Assembly (NCBI GenBank): GCA_016867955.1
Contig: VGIE01000023.1
Location: 1 to 12,862, forward strand
From: Betaproteobacteria bacterium
Lineage (GTDB): Bacteria > Pseudomonadota > Gammaproteobacteria > Burkholderiales > SG8-39
Direction: 5' to 3'
DNA length: 12,862 bases
The notes beneath the pieces were generated by a model, which saw nothing but the letters and a program-made list of their open reading frames with translations, was not told the origin of the DNA and did no database searches. This document shows positions 6,983 through 12,862 of the stretch, piece by piece (position 1 is the stretch's first letter; every line of letters starts with the position of its first letter). The position numbers and the translations under genes are program-made.

Positions 6983-7685
6983 ATGCCCGTCGGGAATGAA
7001 CTGCTGCGTCAACAAGTGCTGGAGGCATGCCGCGGGCTGGCTGCGCATGGACTGGGCGCCGGCGTGGGCGGGCATGTGTCGGTGCGCATCCCCAGCGAGC
7101 CGTTCTAATACTCGCATGTCTTCGACCGGACCTTCGAGGAAATGCAGCTTGAGGACGCCACCATGATCGACATCGATGGCAAGGTCATCGATTCGGATCA
7201 TGTCCCCAGCAAAGGCATTGACTTTCACCACGGCATCTACAAACAGAGCAGCGATGTCCATTCGGTCCTGCACTCGCACGGCTTCTGCAGCACGGCGCAA
7301 GCGGCATTCGGTCGACCGCCGAGAATTTTCAATAATGTCTCGACCCCCGTTCTATGAACGAACGGTCATCAGCCCGAACGACGACTTCAAGGCAGTCGGC
7401 CCTGCCTTGGGCAACAAGCATGTCGCCATCGTCATCCCCTGGCATGGCTTGATTGCTGTGGGCAGGAGCATCGGCGAAGCCGTGGCACCACATGTCATTT
7501 ATGATTGCATGGAGCGCATGGACGTCACGCTTCCGGAGAGCGCCCCGACCATGCCTTATGAGCAGTGCACGGAACTGAGGAAGATGATGATCGAGCGCTC
7601 GGATTACGTGAATGAGATGCGGCAGGTCGTGCGGCGCAGGGGAAAGACTGCCCGCAACGCGAGCTGTGTGGTTCCGGTGCAGTAG
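6983..7685 (+). pseudogene. Broken class II aldolase/adducin-family gene
   Basis: From ATG 6983 the frame reads MPVGNELLRQQVLEACRGLA, then GVGGHVSVRIPSEPF, then an in-frame TAA at 7106-7108. The same frame resumes with YSHVFDRTFEEMQLED and VPSKGIDFHHGIY and reaches SVLHSHGF. A +1 shift near 7340-7350 (CCCCC run) moves the rest to another frame, giving FYERTVISPNDDFKAVGPAL and AIVIPWHGLIAVGRSIGEA, ending at 7685. Order and motifs match class II aldolases: the zinc His pair HSH, and a third His in WHGLIAVG. Where L-fuculose-phosphate aldolase has its catalytic Glu (PSSE), this gene has Gly (PSKG), so its ancestor may have been a decarboxylase-like or other non-aldolase member. With one nonsense codon and one frameshift it is probably dead. 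A short C-terminal tail after RQVVRRRGK is uncharacterised. Confidence 0.75.
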
Positions 7686-7890
7686 TAGCGATCTGGCACG
7701 TTCGATCATTTGTGTATCCGTTCTTCCAGGAGGTTGGGGTCGCGCCAATGCTCGGGATCCTGTTTGCAAGCCGCTTCATTCCACGTTGTTCATCCTGCTG
7801 ATCCTTTGAAAGATGCGGAACGGGTCGCACCTTCCAGTCTCTCAAACTCAGACCGATTGAACAGAAACAACCTATTGGAACATCACAGCT

Positions 7891-7901
7891 AGGGAGGGAG
7901 G
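7891..7901 (+). promoter_or_regulatory. Strong purine-rich ribosome binding site fixing a GTG start
   Basis: AGGGAGGGAGG ends three bases before GTG 7905; its first AGGGAGG copy is spaced seven bases from it. This is the strongest Shine-Dalgarno match in the window and decides the GTG start of the cupin gene. The gap 7686-7890 upstream contains no gene and no convincing promoter that I can see. Confidence 0.7.
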
Positions 7902-7904
7902 ACT

Positions 7905-8690
7905 GTGGGTCACATAAACATCGTCAGCGCAGAGGAAGTAGGCCTGGGGGAGTTTCCGGGCCTGGCAGGGCTATCCGCGCAAGGTTCATTGCAAACGCGC
8001 GCCATGATTCACGGGCCGGATCGCCCGCTATGGCTCTGGATGCACGAGTTGAAGTCCGGCGCGAGTATTCAATGGAATTCACCGAACGTCGGTCATGTGC
8101 TCCACGTCTGGAAGGGCGCTGCCAACGTCGGTGGGCGGACTACGAGTACTGATGCCGTCATCTGCATAGAGCACGGCGCCAATGCAGTCGTTCAAGCCGG
8201 TGAAAATGGCGCAACACTCCTGCACTATCACAGCAGAATTCCACACCCGATGCAGGACTCGCGACCTGGCGGCCATGTGCACGTATCCGATCGGGACGGC
8301 CTCCTCAAGGTAAAGAACGAGCAATACGACGTGACCACTACTTTCTGGCTCGACTCGCAGTGCCCCAACTGCGAGTTGTGGCTGCACAAGTCCGAAATCG
8401 TGAATCCGCGCCCGCAGAGCCTTCCCCACTTTCATCCCGAGGACGAGATCATTTTCGTCGTCAAGGGCGGCATGATCGTCGGGCGCCGGATCCTCAAGCC
8501 CGGGACGGCCCTGGCCGTGGACGCAAATACGACCTACGCCTTTGGCGTGGATCAGGGCGGCCTTGCTTTTACCAACTTCCGCCCTATCGAACCGCACTAT
8601 GTCATGATGTCCCGGGACGGTCCCATGCATGCCCCGTACAACGAGCGCGAACAAATGAGCATTGGCACTGTCATTCCCACGGGCGCCTAG
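7905..8690 (+). CDS. Two-cupin-domain protein, function unknown
   Basis: The 261-residue protein has two cupin-like halves. The first (about 40-110) has the fold-like pattern GHVLHVWKGAANVGG and later AVVQAGENGATLLHYH, but no clear metal-site HxH-x3-E. The second (about 140-235) holds LPHFHPEDEIIFVVKGG (173-189), a good cupin motif 1 with His175, His177 and Glu181 as likely metal ligands. The motif 2 histidine is replaced (TTYAF), so the site may have only three protein ligands. Bicupins include dioxygenases, isomerases and decarboxylases acting on small organic acids, but no specific relative is recognised. The closest upstream gene is the broken aldolase and the next downstream is the luciferase-like monooxygenase, 169 bases on. 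It may process a polar intermediate of the same pathway; this is a guess. Confidence 0.7.
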   Translation: MGHINIVSAEEVGLGEFPGLAGLSAQGSLQTRAMIHGPDRPLWLWMHELKSGASIQWNSPNVGHVLHVWKGAANVGGRTTSTDAVICIEHGANAVVQAGENGATLLHYHSRIPHPMQDSRPGGHVHVSDRDGLLKVKNEQYDVTTTFWLDSQCPNCELWLHKSEIVNPRPQSLPHFHPEDEIIFVVKGGMIVGRRILKPGTALAVDANTTYAFGVDQGGLAFTNFRPIEPHYVMMSRDGPMHAPYNEREQMSIGTVIPTGA

Positions 8691-8859
8691 AAGGGCGGCC
8701 CCAGTACGGCGATGATCGAGTAATATTCCCAGCCGAGAGACCTGCAATCCACCAATGTCCGGCTTGAGCTGACGCATCGCGGCCCAGCTTGATACAGATG
8801 CGAAGCATTTGTCAGGACACCTTGGAAGAATCCGATTTGCCCTGGAAAGGATGAGTCCC

Positions 8860-9951
8860 ATGAAGTTCGGAATTATCGAGTTGTCCCAGCCGGACAAGGA
8901 CAAGGAAGTCTATCCATACCGCCAAGTGCACGAGCGCGTCACGCAGGAGATCATCGAGGCCGACAAGATCGGATACGACTATGTCTGGATCGCCGAGCAC
9001 CACGCCAGCACAGGCTATGGCATCTTGCCTGATCCCCTCACCTACATTGCCTATCTTGCGCCTTTGACCAAGCGCATCACGCTGTGCAGCGGCGTCATGG
9101 TGGTGCCACTGCACAACGTGGTGCGACTGGTCGAGAACATATCCTTCGTCGACATTCTGACCAATGGCCGGATCGCCTTCGGAATCGGCTCAGGCTACCG
9201 GCGGCACGAGTTCGATGCCCTTGGGGCGGATTTCGAGAACCGGCGCACCTACCAGGCCGAAGCGCTTGAAGTGATGATGAAGCTCTTTCACGACCATCGG
9301 ATCGTACATAAAGGTGTGCACCTGCCTGACATCAACATCGTGGACGGTTACGAAGTACTGCCGCACCCCGTGCAAACACCGCACCCCCCCATGTACCTGG
9401 GAGCGGCCTCGGACGAATCGATTGCGCTGTGCGCGCGCTACGGCCTGGGCCTGCTGACCTCGACGCTCACGCCGATGAAGGAATTGGCCAAGAAGACCAA
9501 GTACTTCCGGGAGCAGTGCCAGTTGACGAAAGCTCCTTACAACAAGAACCCGGGGCACGGCTCGGTTGGCATCGGGCGCATGGTGTACGTGGCCGAGACC
9601 GATGCACAGGCCAAGGCGGAGGCCGGCGCGGCGGTGGTGCGGCATGTGAAATCGTTCACGACCTCCTCGACCTCAGGCTACCTGGGAACGCTGTCGCAGG
9701 AGATCAAGGACAAGTACCAGGCGGCCGACTATTCCGACCTTTGCGAGGACACGATCATCTATGGGTCGTCCAAGACGGTAATCGAGAAGATCCAGTACAT
9801 GAAGGAAACCACTGGCGCGACCTCGCTGATCCTGCACTTCCCGCCGCAGAACAGCCGCGAACAGAACAAGCGAGTGCTGCGTCGCTTTGCCGACGAGGTC
9901 TTCCCGAAGTTCCAGGATGACACCCGCATCCGCGTAGCCGGCGCGGCCTGA
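8860..9951 (+). CDS. Luciferase-like (LLM class) flavin-dependent monooxygenase
   Basis: The 363-residue protein has the TIM-barrel signature of bacterial luciferase-like oxygenases, which use FMNH2 and O2. MKFGII at the N-terminus is the first barrel strand. YVWIAEHHASTGYG (41-54) contains the conserved Glu-His-His. TNGRIAFGIGSGYRRHEF (101-118) is the characteristic flavin-phosphate/substrate loop, and GSSKTVIEKIQ near residue 305 is a common C-terminal element (the helper that precedes the last barrel strands). I start at ATG 8860 because MKFG is the usual beginning and GGATGAG lies five to eight bases upstream; the ATG at 8851 has its purine run touching it, and the frame from 8809 adds unrelated residues. 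Reduced flavin could come from the two FMN reductases at 2650-3868. Family members hydroxylate or do Baeyer-Villiger oxidation; the substrate here is unknown. Confidence 0.9.
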   Translation: MKFGIIELSQPDKDKEVYPYRQVHERVTQEIIEADKIGYDYVWIAEHHASTGYGILPDPLTYIAYLAPLTKRITLCSGVMVVPLHNVVRLVENISFVDILTNGRIAFGIGSGYRRHEFDALGADFENRRTYQAEALEVMMKLFHDHRIVHKGVHLPDINIVDGYEVLPHPVQTPHPPMYLGAASDESIALCARYGLGLLTSTLTPMKELAKKTKYFREQCQLTKAPYNKNPGHGSVGIGRMVYVAETDAQAKAEAGAAVVRHVKSFTTSSTSGYLGTLSQEIKDKYQAADYSDLCEDTIIYGSSKTVIEKIQYMKETTGATSLILHFPPQNSREQNKRVLRRFADEVFPKFQDDTRIRVAGAA

Positions 9952-9980
9952 TCCGCGCATGCTTAGGTCACTGGAGGTGG

Positions 9981-10006
9981 CGGGGAGCGGTCACAACCGC
10001 TCCCCG
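9981..10006. other. Perfect 10-bp stem-loop between monooxygenase and CoA-transferase genes
   Basis: CGGGGAGCGG pairs with CCGCTCCCCG around the six-base loop TCACAA. It lies 29 bases after the monooxygenase stop and 26 before the next ATG. No T-run follows, so it may stabilise or process the mRNA rather than end transcription, or be a weak terminator separating the genes. Confidence 0.5.
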
Positions 10007-10032
10007 GACACGCGGCGCCTCGAGCAGGCGGC

Positions 10033-11190
10033 ATGAGTACTGCGCTGCTGCTCAAGGGCGTTCGCGTCATCGAACTGTGCTGGGTCTGGTCCGGCCCCTT
10101 GGTCGGCCAGTTGCTCGCCGACCTGGGCGCCGAAGTCATCAAGGTCGAGTGGTACAAGCGCTTCGATCTCTACCGTACGCGCGGCGTCGAGCGGCTCACG
10201 GGTAAGGTGCCCGAGCGGATTCGTCGAGAAATGTCGCAGTCCTTCCATGGCCTCAATCGAAACAAGACCGGCGTAACGCTCGACCTCAAGGACCCGGTCC
10301 ACAGGGACGCCCTGATCGATCTGGCGCGCAAATCCGATCTCGTCATCGAAAATTTCACCTATGGAACCATCGATCGCCTTGGCGCTGGCTACGATGCGCT
10401 GAGCGCGGCGAATCCGGCGATCGTGCTGTTATCCCTGGCCGGGTTCGGATCGACCTCACGGCTGGCAGACATGCGTGCCTACGGGCTTGCGCTGTCGTCG
10501 CTTTCCGGGGTGGAGGCGAAAGTGGTCGATCCACGCACCGGTGGATTCCTCGGCTCACCCACCTTTGTTGCCTCCGACCCCAACGCAGCATGCTACGGAC
10601 TGATCGCCGCGATTGCCGGGGTGCTCGAGGCCCGTCGAACGGGTCGGGGATCGCACATCGAAGTCTCGCAACTTGAAGCAGCCGCCCATGTCAGCGATGA
10701 CGATGACAAGGACATAGCGGCGATTGGAGAGTCGCTAGGTTCTGGTGGAGAGCTGCCTGCCGGCAGTTCGCGCGTCGTGCCGACGGGCGATGCACAGCAC
10801 CTTTGCGTCGCGTTGAGCGCCGGGACGAGCGATGCAGACTTCGAGCGCGTGCGCGCCTCTGCCACGACCCTGCCCGCCGATTTGGCCATTGCCGCGTTCG
10901 AGGGCATTGGCGCCAAGGCGATTCGGGTCATTGAGCAGCCGTTGGAGTTCGGTGCAGGCTCCGCGCTATCGGGGACCTTGATCCCGACCGTCCATCCCAT
11001 GACGGGGGCGGAGAATATCGTTGCGGCGCCCTGGTGGGTCGATGGCAGCCGCGCGCCGCTGCGCAAGACCGCCCCGACACTGGGAGAGGGCAATGCCTAT
11101 GTATTGGGTACCCTGCTCGGCTGGAAGCCGGAGCAATACGAGTCGCTCGAAGCGCAAGCGATGAAGTCCAGCGATGCGGGCCGGCCATGA
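10033..11190 (+). CDS. Family III CoA-transferase (CaiB/BaiF), catalytic-type subunit
   Basis: The 385-residue protein matches family III CoA-transferases, which move CoA between carboxylic acids through an aspartyl-CoA intermediate. VIELCWVWSGPLVGQLLADLG (residues 12-32, written here as its key positions: Gly21, Leu27 and the LADLGA turn at 28-33) followed by EVIKVE is the nucleotide-fold start of the large domain. NFTYGTIDRLGAGYD (107-121) and LLSLAGFGS (132-140) are core motifs. Asp182 in SDPNAACYG is at the catalytic aspartate position. The C-terminal APTLGEGNAYVLGTLLG (348-364) closes the fold. The small domain is somewhat short, making the protein about 20 residues below the usual 400. 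The start has GCAGG five bases upstream. It overlaps the next gene by ATGA at 11187, so the two are translationally coupled and probably form one enzyme. Confidence 0.9.
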   Translation: MSTALLLKGVRVIELCWVWSGPLVGQLLADLGAEVIKVEWYKRFDLYRTRGVERLTGKVPERIRREMSQSFHGLNRNKTGVTLDLKDPVHRDALIDLARKSDLVIENFTYGTIDRLGAGYDALSAANPAIVLLSLAGFGSTSRLADMRAYGLALSSLSGVEAKVVDPRTGGFLGSPTFVASDPNAACYGLIAAIAGVLEARRTGRGSHIEVSQLEAAAHVSDDDDKDIAAIGESLGSGGELPAGSSRVVPTGDAQHLCVALSAGTSDADFERVRASATTLPADLAIAAFEGIGAKAIRVIEQPLEFGAGSALSGTLIPTVHPMTGAENIVAAPWWVDGSRAPLRKTAPTLGEGNAYVLGTLLGWKPEQYESLEAQAMKSSDAGRP

Positions 11191-12191
11191 AGAACGTTGA
11201 ATCGAAGACGACGAATGACCGCTCGTTGTCCGTGGGGGCGCCACGGTTCGCGGTCGTTGGCAGCAACCGCTCGATGCTGCATGCGGTGCGCTGGCTGGCC
11301 CAGTTCGGCGCCACGCTGGTGGGCGTCAAGTCGGTGGATGCCGCCGCCGAACTGAATCCTTCTCCCCTGGCGGTTTTCATCAGCGGTGATACCCAAGACC
11401 ACAGTGCAAATCCCCGTGACCGAGCGACCGCTCGTGCCGCTTCAGCCGGCATACCTGCCCTCACGCAAATCTGGATGTGGGATTTCGAAGTGGGTCGCCC
11501 TGGCACGGGCGATCTTGCCTGCGCGGTTTCGGGCGTGTCGACCGTCATCGGCGAACCGGACGGCCCCCCGGGCGTGCTACCCGCCCACATTGCCGAAAAA
11601 TGGGCAGGCCTGTTCGGCGCCAGCCTGGCGCTGGGACTGCTGGTCGCAACCAATGCCGAGTCCGGTGAAGTCCCTACCAGGATCGATGTGTCTGCCGCCG
11701 ATGCCCTGAGGGCGTTTGCCGAGCAAAACTCCGGCAATCACGCCGGCGTTCCCTACGGCTGGCGGCGAAATGGCCGAGTGGCGGTTGAACATGGCGGCGT
11801 GTTTCCGCAGGGGTTCTTCCCTTGCCGGGATGGCTTCCTCGCAGTGCAGGCCCGTTCCCGGCCGGACTGGCTGGCGATACTCAACGCCCTGGGGAACCCC
11901 GAGTGGTCCAAGGACAAGCCATTCCAGAATCCGTTCACGCTGTCCGAAGACGACAGCAAGGTGCGCCCGTTGCTGGAGGCCGAACTGGCCGCACTCGACC
12001 GCAAGGAACTCCTGGAACGCGCGATGGCGACTGGCGCACCCATGGCGCCCGTGCTCACGCTCGAAGAAACAGAACGGTGGCAGGTGTTTCGCCCCGGATT
12101 CCTCGGGGCAGACGGGCGCCCACGCATGCCCTTCACCGTTCGCCGCAATTCGGCGGCCGGTTTGTCCTCCAGCCTGCGGCGCGCCAAGTGA
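11187..12191 (+). CDS. Divergent family III CoA-transferase-like subunit
   Basis: The 334-residue protein starts at ATG 11187 inside the stop codon of the preceding gene. Its C-terminal half is clearly CaiB/BaiF-like: the dimerising helix region AEKWAGLFGASLALGLL (136-152), IDVSAADALRAFAEQNSGN, then GGVFPQGFFPCRDGFLAV, and the final AMATGAPMAPVLTLEETE motif. The N-terminal half is shortened and much altered. At the position of the catalytic aspartate of the family it has Glu137, and the usual SGP/LLADLGA opening is replaced by VVGSNRSMLHAVRWLAQFGA. This suggests a non-catalytic or altered partner for the upstream subunit, as in heteromeric enzymes such as BbsE/BbsF benzylsuccinate CoA-transferase (precedent from known biology; the match here is inferred). 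It overlaps the crotonase gene by GTGA. Confidence 0.8.
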   Translation: MKNVESKTTNDRSLSVGAPRFAVVGSNRSMLHAVRWLAQFGATLVGVKSVDAAAELNPSPLAVFISGDTQDHSANPRDRATARAASAGIPALTQIWMWDFEVGRPGTGDLACAVSGVSTVIGEPDGPPGVLPAHIAEKWAGLFGASLALGLLVATNAESGEVPTRIDVSAADALRAFAEQNSGNHAGVPYGWRRNGRVAVEHGGVFPQGFFPCRDGFLAVQARSRPDWLAILNALGNPEWSKDKPFQNPFTLSEDDSKVRPLLEAELAALDRKELLERAMATGAPMAPVLTLEETERWQVFRPGFLGADGRPRMPFTVRRNSAAGLSSSLRRAK

Positions 12192-12862
12192 CCGCCAGCC
12201 CATTGGTCCTGACCGAGCGGCGCGGGCGCATCGGCTATCTTGTGCTGAATCGCCCTGAAAAGCGCAACGCGATTTCCGCAGCGCTGAAGGACGCATTCGA
12301 TGCGGCGCTCGACCAGTTGCTGAGCGACGACGCTGTCCGCGTCATCGTCGTGCGCGGCGCTGGCAAGGCGTTCTGTGCGGGCAATGATCTTAGCCCAGCG
12401 GAGTCCATCGGCACCAAGCCGTCCCGCTCCCGGACTTCCGCCCAGGGACTGCACTGGGTGCTGGGCGAAATGGCCACATGGCGCCGGCTCTGGGAATGCG
12501 CGAAGCCCACCATTGCCCAAGTCCACGGCCACTGTCTCGCAGGCGGGCTGATGGTCGCCATGGAATGCGACCTCGTTGTTGCCGCCCAGGACGCGCTGTT
12601 TGGCCAGCCGGAAGCGCGGATTTTCGGCCTTGCCCCGGACCATGGGCTCTGGCCGCTAACCGCGGGCATACGCCATACCAAGGAAATGCTGTTTACCGCC
12701 CGCGCGGTGACCGGGGCAGAAGCCGCGCAGATGGGAATGATCAACCGCGCGGTCCCTGCCGGGCAGCTCGACAGCGCCGTGTTCGAACTGGCATCCGAGA
12801 TCGCCAAGACACCTGCCGAAATGCTGACCATTCAGAAGGCGGCGGCAAACGCAGCGGCAGAA
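12188..12862 (+). CDS. Enoyl-CoA hydratase/isomerase family protein (crotonase), 3' end cut off by the window
   Basis: An open frame of 225 codons begins at GTG 12188, overlapping the CoA-transferase stop codon (GTGA), and runs off the window. TERRGRIGYLVLNRPEKRNA (residues 9-27) is the crotonase opening. FCAGNDL (62-68) and HCLAGGL (115-121) form the oxyanion hole. GQPEARIFGLAP (139-150) contains Glu142, matching Glu164 of rat enoyl-CoA hydratase. The first catalytic Glu (Glu144 of the rat enzyme, GGGCE) is Met122 here, so ordinary hydration is unlikely; isomerase, hydrolase or another crotonase reaction is possible. Since the family is about 260 residues, only the C-terminal few dozen are missing. 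Coupling to the CoA-transferases suggests it acts on their CoA-ester product. Confidence 0.9.
   Translation, partial: MTASPLVLTERRGRIGYLVLNRPEKRNAISAALKDAFDAALDQLLSDDAVRVIVVRGAGKAFCAGNDLSPAESIGTKPSRSRTSAQGLHWVLGEMATWRRLWECAKPTIAQVHGHCLAGGLMVAMECDLVVAAQDALFGQPEARIFGLAPDHGLWPLTAGIRHTKEMLFTARAVTGAEAAQMGMINRAVPAGQLDSAVFELASEIAKTPAEMLTIQKAAANAAAE

Noticed and set aside
8691..8859. Possible promoter or small gene between the cupin and monooxygenase genes
   Set aside because: No -35/-10 pair with acceptable spacing and no open frame with a ribosome binding site was found.
1..12862. CRISPR arrays, tRNA or rRNA genes, insertion-sequence ends
   Set aside because: No regularly spaced repeats, tRNA-like cloverleaf, rRNA segments, transposase motifs or paired terminal repeats were seen by eye.

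Overview
This window reads as part of a catabolic gene cluster from a GC-rich Gram-negative bacterium. A proteobacterium, perhaps of the Burkholderiales type, fits the Shine-Dalgarno use, the ABC-transporter remnants and the mix of acyl-CoA enzymes. The taxonomic guess is inference only. No tRNA, rRNA, CRISPR array, insertion sequence or phage gene is visible.

Layout. A short-chain dehydrogenase (97-888, +) ends at a strong stem-loop (941-972). Facing it on the minus strand is a block of decayed ABC-transporter genes (984-2422): the C-terminus of a branched-chain-type substrate-binding protein, joined to the Walker B part of an ATPase, joined to a nearly full-length but frameshifted NMT1/taurine-type binding protein. 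Next come two tandem NADPH-dependent FMN reductases (2650-3868, +) behind a recognisable sigma70-like promoter. Converging on them is a two-gene minus-strand operon: a double-hotdog MaoC-type dehydratase and a CaiC-like acyl-CoA ligase (6685 down to 3905). The gap upstream of that operon carries a 7-9-7 inverted repeat lying on the -10 element and spacer of a minus-strand promoter, plus a divergent plus-strand promoter candidate. Beyond it are a broken class II aldolase gene (6983-7685), a two-cupin protein (7905-8690), a luciferase-like flavin-dependent monooxygenase (8860-9951), two translationally coupled family III CoA-transferase subunits (10033-12191) and a crotonase that runs off the window edge (12188-12862).

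How the genes may work together. The ligase or the CoA-transferases would activate an organic acid to its CoA thioester. The MaoC-type dehydratase, the crotonase and the short-chain dehydrogenase would carry out beta-oxidation-like hydration, isomerisation and oxidation steps. The FMN reductases would supply FMNH2 to the luciferase-like monooxygenase, which could hydroxylate or do a Baeyer-Villiger oxidation. The substrate cannot be read from the sequence. The loss of the neighbouring transporter and aldolase suggests the cluster has been remodelled in this lineage.

Most distinctive points: several active-site departures from family consensus (ligase P-loop and C-terminal lysine motif, Glu at the Asp position in the second CoA-transferase, Met at the first catalytic Glu of the crotonase); the operator-promoter arrangement at 6777-6806; and the pairing of tandem reductases with a luciferase-like oxygenase in an acyl-CoA cluster.
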